Assembly (NCBI RefSeq): GCF_947072515.1
Contig: NZ_CAMTIG010000025.1
Coordinates: forward strand, 1-45,881
Source of the DNA: an uncultured Clostridium sp.
Lineage (GTDB): Bacteria > Bacillota > Clostridia > Clostridiales > Clostridiaceae
DNA: 45,881 bases
Reading direction: 5' to 3'
In this document: in pieces, positions 15,192 through 23,405 of the stretch
How the letters are laid out: every line of letters begins with the position of its first letter
Numbering within the stretch: position 1 is the first letter of the stretch
Program-made: the position numbers and the translations under genes
The notes under the pieces: model-generated
Told to the model about the DNA's origin: nothing
Seen by the model: only the letters and a program-made list of their open reading frames with translations
Databases searched by the model: none

Positions 15192-16169
15192 ATGACAGAG
15201 GAAAAGTATATAGATTCTTTAATTTCAATGCTTAGAAAGAATATGGAAAATGATTATTTAAAGGGTACTACAAAGAGGGATGCACATCCTAAAACTTTAG
15301 GATTGCTTAAAGCAGAGTTTAAAGTGGTGAAAGATTTGCCTGAATTTTTGAGAGTTGGATTATTTAAAGAGGCAAAATCCTATAATAGTTTTATAAGAAT
15401 ATCCAGTTCATCACCTAAGGTAGAGGGAGATGATAAGAAGGATGCTAGAGGTTTCGCAATTAAGCTTATAAATGTACAAGGAGCAAAGGTTCTTAAAGAT
15501 GAAAAGAATACACAAGATTTTATTCTTTTAAGTAATGAAGTGTTCCCTTTTTCTAGTTTAAAGGCTTTTCATGATTTAGTTTATGCAAGAGATAAAGGAA
15601 AACTACCATGTTATGTAGTTAAAACTATTTTAAAGGGAGATTTGCCTAACTTAATTAAGCTTGCAGTAATTCCTAAAAATCAAACTAGTCCTTTTGATAT
15701 AAGTTATTTTAGTACAACAGCTTATAAATTTGGAGGAAATGTTGTACGTTATTGTATTGTTCCAAGAAATCATCAGATGAGTAAAATGCCTAAGGACATG
15801 ACAGCATCATATTTATCTAATAATATGCAGAAACAATTGGATGAAGAAAAAATAATATTTGATTTTAAAGTACAAATTCAAAAAGAAGGAATGAAGGATG
15901 ATCCATCAATTATATGGAGTAAAAGAAAATCACCATATATAAAGGTTGCAGAAATTATAATAGATAAACAAAATGTTATGGATAAGAAGAGGAATGACTT
16001 AGCAGAATTATTATCTTTCAATGTAGGACATTCTTTGATTGAACATACACCGATAGGAGAATTTAATAGAGCAAGAATGAAGATATATACTGAATTATCA
16101 AAGTTTAGACACCTAAGAAATGGAGAAAAACTTTTAGAGCCAACAAACAGTGACTTTAATTTAATATAA
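15192..16169 (+). CDS. Catalase-like heme protein
   Basis: A 325-aa member of the catalase superfamily, shorter than true catalases (about 480 or more) and like the minimal srpA/y4iL-type subgroup. Seen: a distal-His segment (KRDAHPKTLGLL, H32), FIRISSSSP and DARGFAIKL (beta-barrel core), DFILLSNEVFP, and the proximal heme-ligand region NRARMKIYTELSKFRH with Y299. Small catalase-like proteins may act as peroxidases or organic hydroperoxide enzymes; activity cannot be told from sequence. Start ATG 15192 follows TTGGAGGAG. The palindrome overlapping its promoter suggests stress control. Confidence 0.82.
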   Translation: MTEEKYIDSLISMLRKNMENDYLKGTTKRDAHPKTLGLLKAEFKVVKDLPEFLRVGLFKEAKSYNSFIRISSSSPKVEGDDKKDARGFAIKLINVQGAKVLKDEKNTQDFILLSNEVFPFSSLKAFHDLVYARDKGKLPCYVVKTILKGDLPNLIKLAVIPKNQTSPFDISYFSTTAYKFGGNVVRYCIVPRNHQMSKMPKDMTASYLSNNMQKQLDEEKIIFDFKVQIQKEGMKDDPSIIWSKRKSPYIKVAEIIIDKQNVMDKKRNDLAELLSFNVGHSLIEHTPIGEFNRARMKIYTELSKFRHLRNGEKLLEPTNSDFNLI

Positions 16170-16170
16170 T

Positions 16171-16212
16171 AAAAACAGTAGCTTTCTTATGGATTAGGAA
16201 GCTACTGTTTTT
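16171..16212. terminator. Bidirectional terminator between catalase-like and TetR genes
   Basis: AAAAACAGTAGCTT (16171-16184) and AAGCTACTGTTTTT (16199-16212) form a 14-bp stem with T-runs in both directions between convergent genes. Confidence 0.88.
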
Positions 16213-16216
16213 ATAG

Positions 16217-16804
16217 CTATTCATTAGAACAATACTCTGACATAACTTTAATTCCATTAATCATTAAGTTACACCCTATTTCAGCAATTTCATTGAGAGG
16301 AAGATTCATATCATTTCGTATCCATTCAAAAATCACATTACAAAGAGCACCTGTTAAGTAGCAGTTAGAATAATATTGTTGAGTATCAGGAGTAAGGTCT
16401 AGGCTTATTCTTTTAAAAAATTCAGAACGTATATGATCACCATAGCCAACGTCTAAAAGAAGTTTGAATTGCACATAAAAAGGTTCTAGAGATTCTAAAA
16501 GTGCAATCCAACATTCCTTTGTCTCTGTCAAAGGGCTGTATTTGCATAAGGCAGAAGCCATTTGAGATAGAATATTTTGTAGATATCCTGATAAGATATC
16601 TTCCTTAGAAGAATAATTACGATAATAAGCATTTCTAGAGACACCAGCTCTTTTTGCAATATCAGTAATTGAAATCTCTTGGAAAGACTTTGTTTTCATA
16701 AGTTGAATTAAGGCTGATTCAATGCATTCACGAGTAATTGCATTAGATTCCTCATTGTTTTGACGAAGTATATTTCTTCTTTGTAGTTCTGTGTTATTAT
16801 CCAA
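16217..16804 (-). CDS. TetR/AcrR-family transcriptional regulator
   Basis: A 195-aa regulator with an N-terminal TetR DNA-binding domain (about 20-70: ALIQLMKTKSFQEISITDIA, then KRAGVSRNAYYRNYSSKEDIL) and a C-terminal TetR_C-type ligand domain. It is divergent from the EFR1 gene across a 154-base region with mirrored half-sites, so it probably controls that operon and itself. Ligand unknown. Start ATG 16804 follows GGAAGTG on the minus strand. Confidence 0.87.
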   Translation of the reverse strand: MDNNTELQRRNILRQNNEESNAITRECIESALIQLMKTKSFQEISITDIAKRAGVSRNAYYRNYSSKEDILSGYLQNILSQMASALCKYSPLTETKECWIALLESLEPFYVQFKLLLDVGYGDHIRSEFFKRISLDLTPDTQQYYSNCYLTGALCNVIFEWIRNDMNLPLNEIAEIGCNLMINGIKVMSEYCSNE

Positions 16805-16958
16805 CGTAACACTTCCTTTCTATTTGTGACATCCGAGGTTGAGTATATTGAATTGCATAAAATTTATTGATACACTTGTTAAGACGTCACATATGTTACA
16901 TCGATTTTATAACAAATTTAAATAGATAACAAGTAGAGATTTTAAGGAGTAGGTTTAT
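16805..16958. promoter_or_regulatory. Divergent regulatory region with paired half-sites
   Basis: TGTGACATC (16825-16833) is mirrored by GACGTCACA (16884-16892), and GTAACA (16806-16811) is mirrored by TGTTAC (16895-16900). Two nested inverted repeats with the same spacing logic suggest operator sites for the TetR protein. TTGATA at 16868-16873 is a possible -35 for EFR1. Confidence 0.4.
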
Positions 16959-17720
16959 ATGAAGATATTTTATTTTACGGGAACAGGAAATAGTTTAGCA
17001 GTTGCAAAAAGATTTGAAGGTGAGTTAATTTCAATACCACAAATAATAAATGAGAAAAACTTAAGTTATAAAGATGAAGTTATAGGAGTTGTTTTTCCTA
17101 CTTATGGATGGAATGTACCTAAGATTGTAAGAGAATTTTTGAAAAAAGCAAAGCTTGAAGCAAATTATATATTTGCTATAAATACTTATGGAATGGTAGA
17201 GGGAGGTACAGGAAAAGTAGCTGAGACTATTGCTGAGGAATGTGGATACCACTTTGATTATATAAATTCAATAATGATGCTAGATAATTATCAGCCTTCT
17301 TTTGATATTGCGAAAGAAAAAGAAAAATTACCTAAGAAAAATGTAGAGGAGAATTTAACTAAGATTGTTGAAGATATAAAAGGAAAAAAGAAGCTTAAAG
17401 CTAAAAATGGATTAGGAAGAAAAGCAGGAACTTGGATTATGAGTAATGTACTTAATTTTGAGAAAAGTGATTATGCAAAGCAATATACTGTAGATGATAA
17501 TTGTGTAAAGTGCGGGATATGTGCTAAAGTTTGTCCAAAAGGTAATATTAAAGTTACAGATTATGTAGAGTTTTTTGAAGATTGTGTATGTTGTCAAGCT
17601 TGTATTCATGCATGTCCAAAGAAAGCAATTCATCTTAAAAAAGAAAAAAGCATTGAAAGATGGCGTAATCCAGAGGTAAAGCTTAGTGAAATTATAGATG
17701 CAAATAATCAAAGTAAATAA
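16959..17720 (+). CDS. EFR1-family ferredoxin (flavodoxin domain plus two 4Fe-4S clusters)
   Basis: This 253-aa cytoplasmic electron carrier starts with a flavodoxin-like domain (FYFTGTGNSLAVAKRF at 4-19, the FMN phosphate loop; GVVFPTYGWNVP near 43-54). It ends with two 4Fe-4S motifs: C182, C185, C188, C192 and C209, C212, C215, C219. EFR1 proteins are common in clostridia and carry low-potential electrons, but partners are rarely known. The N-terminal domain is shorter and more divergent than in free flavodoxins, so FMN binding is probable, not certain. It is divergent from TetR and followed 40 bases later by an isochorismatase-like gene. Confidence 0.87.
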   Translation: MKIFYFTGTGNSLAVAKRFEGELISIPQIINEKNLSYKDEVIGVVFPTYGWNVPKIVREFLKKAKLEANYIFAINTYGMVEGGTGKVAETIAEECGYHFDYINSIMMLDNYQPSFDIAKEKEKLPKKNVEENLTKIVEDIKGKKKLKAKNGLGRKAGTWIMSNVLNFEKSDYAKQYTVDDNCVKCGICAKVCPKGNIKVTDYVEFFEDCVCCQACIHACPKKAIHLKKEKSIERWRNPEVKLSEIIDANNQSK

Positions 17721-17760
17721 AAAGCAAATTTAAAATATGAATATAATATAGGAGAAATAA

Positions 17761-18162
17761 ATGGGGAAAAGTGATTGGAAAATGCTTGATGAGAGGTTTG
17801 AAGTTAAGAAGTATAAGCACTTTATAGAAGGATCAAAGGATGCCGAAATTATTCCACCTTTAATGCCAAGAGAAGGTGAAAAATTAGTGATAAAGAATAG
17901 ATGGAATGCTTTTTTCAATACAAATCTAGATGAAATATTAAAAGAAAATAATATAAAAAATTTAGTTATAGTAGGGGCAGCTACAGATGTTTGTGTATTA
18001 GAAACTTGTAGTTATGCATTTTCATTAAATTATAATTGTGTAGTTCCAATTGAAACAACAGCATCATTTAATTCTGAAAGAAAACAAATGGGATTAGAAA
18101 TGCTTAGGTTTGGAAGAAGTAATGTAGTTAATATTAAAGAAGTATATGAAATGTTTAGATAA
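17761..18162 (+). CDS. N-terminally truncated isochorismatase-like cysteine hydrolase
   Basis: The 133-aa product contains only the C-terminal two thirds of the isochorismatase fold: FIEGSKDAEIIPPL, the Lys segment (KLVIKNRWNAFFNT), the catalytic Cys region (VGAATDVCVLETC), and the closing strands. Family members are usually 170-210 aa and begin with a VIDxQxxF strand that carries the catalytic Asp. Here that first 50 residues or so are missing. An in-frame TAA lies directly before ATG 17761, and ATAGGAGAAAT is a good ribosome binding site, so the start is fixed. It may be a decaying gene or an inactive binding domain. It is probably co-transcribed with EFR1. Confidence 0.75.
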   Translation: MGKSDWKMLDERFEVKKYKHFIEGSKDAEIIPPLMPREGEKLVIKNRWNAFFNTNLDEILKENNIKNLVIVGAATDVCVLETCSYAFSLNYNCVVPIETTASFNSERKQMGLEMLRFGRSNVVNIKEVYEMFR

Positions 18163-18165
18163 TAT

Positions 18166-18207
18166 AAATTGAGGTGATAGACGTAATGTCTATCACCTCA
18201 ATTTTGT
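18166..18207 (+). terminator. Terminator after the isochorismatase-like gene
   Basis: A 17-bp perfect stem (18166-18182 with 18188-18204, loop GTAAT) ends in TTTT. Confidence 0.88.
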
Positions 18208-18348
18208 TAATTATAATGTAAAAGATAGTTAATGAGCAGAATAGATTTAGGAGTTAGAATTAAAATATAACGATGAATTCAAAAGTTGGATTTAGAGAAG
18301 TATTAGATTTTAAATAAAAGAAGTTTATATATAAAGGAGTAAAAGGAA

Positions 18349-18873
18349 ATGGAAAATAAGAGATTAGATTATGTAGCAGCATGCATAACTTTACTTAATG
18401 GATTCATTTGTATTATGTATGGAGAAAAATTGCTTCCGATAGTACCAATAATTTGTGGCGGTACTTTAGTTATAAAAGGTATTGTTAAGGCGATTGAAGG
18501 TATTAAAGAAAAAGATTATCTTAGTCTTGAAAGAATGGATTTAGAAAATTCTTTTATTTTAATTGCAGTAGGAATAGGTATTTTAATTAGAAGAAATGAT
18601 GCACTATTTATTGTTGGAGCTTTTTGGGGACTTCACGGATTAACAAAAGCAGCTCAATATTTAAATATAGCTTCATATAATATTTTTAATAAACAAAAAT
18701 GGATATTAAAATTAATAAGAGGTATAACTGAATTCATACTTTCAATTATTTTAATATTTGATCCCTTTGGAAGTATTGGACATCATATTATCTTTTTAGG
18801 AATAGAATTGATTTTCACAGGAGCAATGGAGATATCAACTCAATATAAAAATTATAAAAAATTTCTGTTATAA
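18349..18873 (+). CDS. DUF308/HdeD-like membrane protein
   Basis: A 174-aa integral membrane protein with about six short hydrophobic segments in three pairs (near 8-28, 29-45, 68-84, 88-104, 122-140, 145-165). This is the repeat layout of DUF308/HdeD proteins, in which each helical hairpin carries a G-rich second helix (GGTLVIKGIVKAIEG; GAFWGLHGLTKAAQ; GIELIFTGAMEI). HdeD is an acid-resistance membrane protein in enterics; the role here is unknown. Start ATG 18349 follows AAAGGAG. It is monocistronic. Confidence 0.72.
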   Translation: MENKRLDYVAACITLLNGFICIMYGEKLLPIVPIICGGTLVIKGIVKAIEGIKEKDYLSLERMDLENSFILIAVGIGILIRRNDALFIVGAFWGLHGLTKAAQYLNIASYNIFNKQKWILKLIRGITEFILSIILIFDPFGSIGHHIIFLGIELIFTGAMEISTQYKNYKKFLL

Positions 18874-18967
18874 GGACAAGCACAGGGCTTAAAAGAAAAT
18901 ATAAATGTATTTGATTTTAATTTAGATAAAAGTATTATTGAGAGATAATATTAAATATACCTGTTAA

Positions 18968-19017
18968 GTAGAAAAAATCGAGAATGATTTTTATAAATCA
19001 TTCTCGATTTTTTCTAC
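18968..19017. terminator. Strong terminator hairpin after the DUF308 gene
   Basis: A perfect 23-bp stem (18968-18990 with 18995-19017) has a 4-base loop, with A-rich and T-rich arms. It can work in both directions. Confidence 0.85.
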
Positions 19018-19250
19018 TATTCTTTTTGTTTTATCAAGATATTATGAAAGGTTATTTTTATTAAAAGTATTTGTGATATAATATTGCAAAAGTAATAGAT
19101 AGAATATGAGGTTTAGATTTAAAAAGTTTAGTGAAAATTTAATTATAAATTTGATAGATTGGAGTATAAATCAAATTTATTGAATTAGGAAATGATATAA
19201 TTAAAATAGATATGTAATTTTACTAACATAGAAAATCTGGAGGTGGAAAA
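19018..19250 (+). promoter_or_regulatory. Promoter and long leader of the xpaC-telA operon
   Basis: TGATATAAT (19074-19082) is an extended -10. It would give a leader of about 160 bases before the gene at 19251. Nothing else recognisable is in the leader. Confidence 0.4.
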
Positions 19251-20381
19251 ATGAGTCGAAGAAATTTTTCAGATTTGGAAAATCAAATTACGTCTATAGT
19301 TAATAAAGCACTTAAGGCAGTAGATTCTGTTAATTTAAAGGGTGATCTTAGAGATAAACGTGATTATACAGTAAATAAGATTAAAACAAAAGTTGATGAA
19401 TATAGTGATAGATACAGTGTCGCAAAAAATAAAAGAGATATAAAAAATTATATTAACAAAAAGCCAAATGGGCAGGTAAAAGGATATGTATATATAATAA
19501 TTGGAATTTTAGGAGTAACTATTTTTAGTTTCTTACTAGTAATTTTTTCAATGTTTAGCATGGTAATTAGTAATGTATTTACTTTAGGAACCTATATTGG
19601 AATAGGAATGTTATTGGCATTCTTAGGTGGTAGTGCATTATTTTTAGCAAGAGGTGTTACTTTAAGAAGTCGATTAACACGATTCAAGAAATATATAAAA
19701 CTTATGAATAATAAGAGTTATATTTTAATTAGTGATTTGGCTAATTTATCAGGACTTAAAGAAAAATTTCTTATTAAAGATTTAAAGAAAATGAGTAATT
19801 CAGGAATGTTTTTAGAAGCACATATAGATGAAGAAAAAACTCATTTTATGCTAAGCGATGATGTATATAGAGATTATATAAATTTAAAAAAGCAACAGAT
19901 GAATGATAAGGTTGAAGAAGAAGAAGAAAAAGTAAATGTTGAGGATGAAGAGGAAAAATCAACAATTGAAATAGGAAGAGATTATATTGAACAAATAAAT
20001 TCAATAAGGGCTAAATTGTATAAAACTGATTTAACAAATAAGCTTGAAAGGCTAGTAAATATAGCAAATCAAATTATTAATTATGTTGAAAAAAATCCTA
20101 AAAAGATAAAGGATATCAATAAATTTGTGATACATTATCTTCCAATAACTATAAAATTAATAAATTCATATAGTGAGCTAGACAAGCAAGAAATTCAAAG
20201 TGATAATATAAAAAATGCTAAAAATGAAATCGAAAATAGTATAGATACTATAAATATAGCATTTGAAAGATTGTTAGATGAATTATTTGAAGAAACTGCA
20301 ATGGATATTTCTTCAGATATTTCTGTACTTGAAACTTTATTTAAGCAAGAAGGTTTAGGAGAAAAGGATTTTAAAAAATAA
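19251..20381 (+). CDS. XpaC-family (5-bromo-4-chloroindolyl phosphate hydrolysis) membrane protein
   Basis: A 376-aa protein: a charged N-terminal region (1-75), two adjacent membrane helices (about 79-103 and 108-133), then a cytoplasmic region starting with a small alpha/beta segment (YILISDLANLSGLKEKFLIKDLKKMSNSG) that resembles a winged-helix-like fold, an acidic linker (about 222-240), and a helical C-terminal domain. It fits XpaC by its layout and by the telA gene 24 bases downstream, the standard xpaC-telA pairing. The original phosphatase-like phenotype is poorly explained; the pair is linked to envelope stress and toxic anion or lantibiotic tolerance. Start ATG 19251 follows TGGAGGTGG. 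Confidence 0.78.
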   Translation: MSRRNFSDLENQITSIVNKALKAVDSVNLKGDLRDKRDYTVNKIKTKVDEYSDRYSVAKNKRDIKNYINKKPNGQVKGYVYIIIGILGVTIFSFLLVIFSMFSMVISNVFTLGTYIGIGMLLAFLGGSALFLARGVTLRSRLTRFKKYIKLMNNKSYILISDLANLSGLKEKFLIKDLKKMSNSGMFLEAHIDEEKTHFMLSDDVYRDYINLKKQQMNDKVEEEEEKVNVEDEEEKSTIEIGRDYIEQINSIRAKLYKTDLTNKLERLVNIANQIINYVEKNPKKIKDINKFVIHYLPITIKLINSYSELDKQEIQSDNIKNAKNEIENSIDTINIAFERLLDELFEETAMDISSDISVLETLFKQEGLGEKDFKK

Positions 20382-20405
20382 AGGTGGAGTTTAGGAGGAA
20401 TTAAA

Positions 20406-21539
20406 ATGAGTGAAGAATTTAATAAGGTACCAAGTTTAACTTTTGATTCTTTTGAGGAGAATGAAGTTGAGACTAAGACAAATGATAATAAAGTAAATGA
20501 AAATATAGTAGATGAAGTACAATTAACAGATGAAGAGAAAAAAATAGTAGATGATTTTGTTGAGAAAATAGATATAAATAACTCAAATTCTATCCTACAA
20601 TATGGGGTAGGAGCACAAAAGAAAATTTCGAATTTTTCTCAATCAGCCTTAGAAAATGTGCAAACAAAAGATTTAGGTGAAATTGGTGAGATCTTAACGA
20701 ATATGGTATATGAATTAAAAACAGTTGAGGAAACAGATGATAAAAAAGGTGTTTTAGGATTCTTTAAAAAAAGTAAAGATAAGATTTCAAAAATGAAAGT
20801 TAGTTATGAAAAAGTTGAGGGTAATATTCAAAAAATGAGTAATGTCTTAGAAAAGCATCAGATACAATTACTAAAAGATATTGCTATGCTAGATAAAATG
20901 TATGAAACGAATAAAGTATACTTTAAAGAACTTACGATGTATATTTTAGCAGGAAAAAAGAAACTTCAAATATTAGAGCAAGAAGAGTTACCTAAGTTGC
21001 AAGAGAAGGCAAGAAATAGTGGAAACCCACAAGATGCTCAAGAATTGAATGACTTTATTTCTCTTTGCAATCGCTTTGAGAAAAAGATACATGATTTAGA
21101 ATTAACAAAAATGGTATCATTGCAAATGGCACCACAAATCAGATTAATTCAAAACAATGATTCCTTAATGTCGGAAAAAATACAATCTACAATAGTAAAT
21201 ACAATTCCACTTTGGAGAAGTCAAATTGTTTTAACTCTTGGAGTTACTCATGCAAGTGATGCTGTAAAAGTTCAAAGAGAAGTGACGAATATGACAAATG
21301 AGCTTTTAAAGAAAAATGCAGAAATATTAAAGATAGCAACTATAGAAACAGCTAAAGAATCAGAAAGAGGAATTGTTGATATAGATACACTTAAAACAAC
21401 AAATGAATCTTTAATATCAACACTTGATGAAATTCTTAATATACAAACAGAAGGACGTCAAAAACGTAAAGAAGCGGAAACTGAATTAAAGAGCATTGAA
21501 GAGCAATTAAAGAATAAGCTTTTAGATTTTAAAAGATAA
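20406..21539 (+). CDS. telA: Toxic anion resistance protein TelA
   Basis: A 377-aa, highly helical soluble protein of the TelA/KlaA family. Seen: an acidic N-terminus, then SILQYGVGAQKKISNFSQSAL, GVLGFFKKSKDKISKMKVSYEKVE, the conserved core IQKMSNVLEKHQIQLLKDIAMLDKMYETNKVYFKELTMYI, and the later QMAPQIRLIQNNDSLMSEKIQ and TIPLWRSQIVLTLG motifs. The family was named for tellurite resistance, and members also affect tolerance to cell-wall antibiotics. It follows xpaC with TTAGGAGGA at good spacing and ends at a terminator, forming a two-gene operon. Confidence 0.9.
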   Translation: MSEEFNKVPSLTFDSFEENEVETKTNDNKVNENIVDEVQLTDEEKKIVDDFVEKIDINNSNSILQYGVGAQKKISNFSQSALENVQTKDLGEIGEILTNMVYELKTVEETDDKKGVLGFFKKSKDKISKMKVSYEKVEGNIQKMSNVLEKHQIQLLKDIAMLDKMYETNKVYFKELTMYILAGKKKLQILEQEELPKLQEKARNSGNPQDAQELNDFISLCNRFEKKIHDLELTKMVSLQMAPQIRLIQNNDSLMSEKIQSTIVNTIPLWRSQIVLTLGVTHASDAVKVQREVTNMTNELLKKNAEILKIATIETAKESERGIVDIDTLKTTNESLISTLDEILNIQTEGRQKRKEAETELKSIEEQLKNKLLDFKR

Positions 21540-21547
21540 AAATTTTA

Positions 21548-21580
21548 GCCTTAACTAAAGATTTAGTTAAGGCATTTTTT
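21548..21580 (+). terminator. Terminator of the xpaC-telA operon
   Basis: GCCTTAACTAAA (21548-21559) pairs with TTTAGTTAAGGC (21562-21573) and is followed by T6. Confidence 0.88.
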
Positions 21581-21636
21581 AGTTTCAAATTAGAACGAAT
21601 AAATTTATTGAATATTTAAAAAAGAGAAGAATTGTA

Positions 21637-22014
21637 CTATCTTTTTAGTTCAGGATGAACAGATTTTTCAATGTTATAATATTCAATTTTCTTATTTATT
21701 TTATTTAAGTTAGACTGCAAGTCAGCCATCTGTTTAATAACATTTTCTTTATGAGATAATAAGAGATTTTTTCTATCATCAAAAGTATCAATTCCAAGAA
21801 TATACCAGTCAATATATTGTTTAATTTGTTTTATATGCATACCGGTGTTCTTTAGGCATGTTATTAAATTAATCCATTCTAAATCAGTATCAGAGAAATT
21901 TCTTATACCGCTTTCTTTACGACTTACAAATGGAAGGAGACCTTCTTTATCATAATATCTTATTGTATAAGGACTTAAATTAGTTATTTCAGAAACTTGC
22001 TTTATTGTATACAT
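21637..22014 (-). CDS. MerR-family regulator divergent from alcohol dehydrogenase
   Basis: The start is ATG 22014, preceded on the minus strand by TAGGAGT; an upstream ATG adds 11 residues without a ribosome binding site. The 125-aa protein has a MerR helix-turn-helix (MYTIKQVSEITNLSPYTIRYYDKEGLLPF), the second helix region, and a dimerising coiled coil (about 80-118), with no large effector domain and no conserved Cys pair. It resembles the aldehyde-responsive AdhR/YraB type, which activates adjacent alcohol dehydrogenases. The divergent promoter at 22097-22127 has the 19-bp spacer expected for MerR activation. Confidence 0.87.
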   Translation of the reverse strand: MYTIKQVSEITNLSPYTIRYYDKEGLLPFVSRKESGIRNFSDTDLEWINLITCLKNTGMHIKQIKQYIDWYILGIDTFDDRKNLLLSHKENVIKQMADLQSNLNKINKKIEYYNIEKSVHPELKR

Positions 22015-22096
22015 AAAAATTACTCCTAAATTATTTAATATAAACAAATTATACTACATAGACTATAAAGTAATAAAATTATTTTAAAAATACTTA

Positions 22097-22127
22097 TTGA
22101 CTTAGAGATTACTCTAAGGTTTAACAT
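22097..22127 (+). promoter_or_regulatory. MerR-type promoter with 19-bp spacer
   Basis: TTGACT (22097-22102) and TAACAT (22122-22127) are separated by exactly 19 bp, and the spacer region contains the dyad CTTAGAG-ATTA-CTCTAAG. An overlong spacer with a central dyad is the hallmark of MerR-activated promoters, in which the regulator untwists the DNA. It drives the alcohol dehydrogenase gene. Confidence 0.8.
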
Positions 22128-22159
22128 GAGGTCAGAAAGATTTTTAGGAGGAAATATAA

Positions 22160-23329
22160 ATGAATTTTAATTACTATATGCCAACAAAACTTTTATTTGG
22201 AAAGGGTCAGTTAGGGAATTTGCATAAGGAAAATTTACCGGGAAATAAAGCTTTAATAGTAATATCAGCAGGTAAATCAACAAGAAAGTTTGGATACTTA
22301 GAAAAGTTAGAGAATGAATTGAAATTAGCTAATGTTAGCTATATTGTTTTTGATGAAATTCAACCAAATCCAACCCTTGAAAATGTTAGAAATGGAGCTA
22401 AAGTTATTCGTGAAAATAATTGTGATTTTGTTATTGGTTTAGGAGGGGGTAGCAGTATAGATGCAGCTAAAAGTATAGCTGTTATGGCTACTAATGAAGG
22501 TGATTATTGGGATTATATAAGTGGAGGAACTGGAAAGGGAAAACCTGTTTTAAATAATCCTTTACCTATAATTGCAATAACTACGACAGCAGGAACAGGA
22601 ACAGAAGTTGATCCTTGGACTGTAATAACAAATGAAGAAGCTAAAGAAAAAATTGGCTTTGGATATGAAAAAACATTTCCTGTTATAGCTGTAGTTGATC
22701 CAGAATTAATGATGACAGTACCAAAAAATCTTACTGCATATCAAGGGTTTGATGCATTATTTCATAGTACTGAAGGCTATTTAAATAATACAGCTTATAT
22801 AATGAGTGACATGTATGCTCTTAAAGCTATTGAACTTATAGGAAAATCTTTAAAAGTTGCAGTTAATGATGGTGAAAATGAAGAAGCTAGAGCAAATGTA
22901 GCACTTGCAAATACTTTATCAGGATTAGTTGAATCAACATCAGGTTGTACATCAGAACATTCAATAGAACATGCATTAAGTGCATTCCATCCAAATATTA
23001 CACATGGTGCAGGACTTATAATGATAAGTGAAGCTTATTATACTCATATTGCTAATAGTGGAATTTGTGATGAAAGAATGATAGAAATGGCTAAAGCACT
23101 TGGAAAAAAAGATGCGACAAAAGCGATGGACTTTGTCCGTGTTTTAGTAGAATTACAAAAAGCTTGTGATGTAGATAATATAAAAATGTCAGACTTTGGT
23201 GTGAAGTATGATGAACTAGAAAAGTATGCAATAAATGCAAGAGAAACAATGGGTGGATTATTTGTAGTAGATCCAATAGAAATAACAAATGATAATGTTG
23301 TTTCGATATTACAAAAATCATTTAAATAG
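22160..23329 (+). CDS. Iron-containing alcohol dehydrogenase
   Basis: A 389-aa group III Fe-ADH. It has the N-terminal FNYYMPTKLLFGKGQL segment, the nucleotide-binding GGGSSIDAAK near 97-106, TTTAGTGTEV, and metal ligands D198 and H202 (in DALFHSTEGY) with H267 and H282 (in SEHSIEHALSAFH and the following NITHG), placed by comparison with FucO. Such enzymes interconvert alcohols and aldehydes or ketones with NAD(P)H. The exact substrate (butanol-type, 1,2-propanediol-type or other) cannot be read from the sequence. Full length; start ATG 22160 follows TTAGGAGGA. Expression is probably controlled by the divergent MerR, which suggests aldehyde detoxification. Confidence 0.92.
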   Translation: MNFNYYMPTKLLFGKGQLGNLHKENLPGNKALIVISAGKSTRKFGYLEKLENELKLANVSYIVFDEIQPNPTLENVRNGAKVIRENNCDFVIGLGGGSSIDAAKSIAVMATNEGDYWDYISGGTGKGKPVLNNPLPIIAITTTAGTGTEVDPWTVITNEEAKEKIGFGYEKTFPVIAVVDPELMMTVPKNLTAYQGFDALFHSTEGYLNNTAYIMSDMYALKAIELIGKSLKVAVNDGENEEARANVALANTLSGLVESTSGCTSEHSIEHALSAFHPNITHGAGLIMISEAYYTHIANSGICDERMIEMAKALGKKDATKAMDFVRVLVELQKACDVDNIKMSDFGVKYDELEKYAINARETMGGLFVVDPIEITNDNVVSILQKSFK

Positions 23330-23337
23330 ATGAAGTT

Positions 23338-23372
23338 AAGAGGGAGTACTTTAAATGAGTACTCCCTTTAAA
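23338..23372. terminator. Bidirectional terminator between adh and thpR
   Basis: GGGAGTACT (23342-23350) pairs with AGTACTCCC (23358-23366) between convergent genes, with flanking A- and T-rich arms. Confidence 0.75.
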
Positions 23373-23405
23373 ATTAAATTATTTAAGATTTGGATAATAA
23401 TATAT

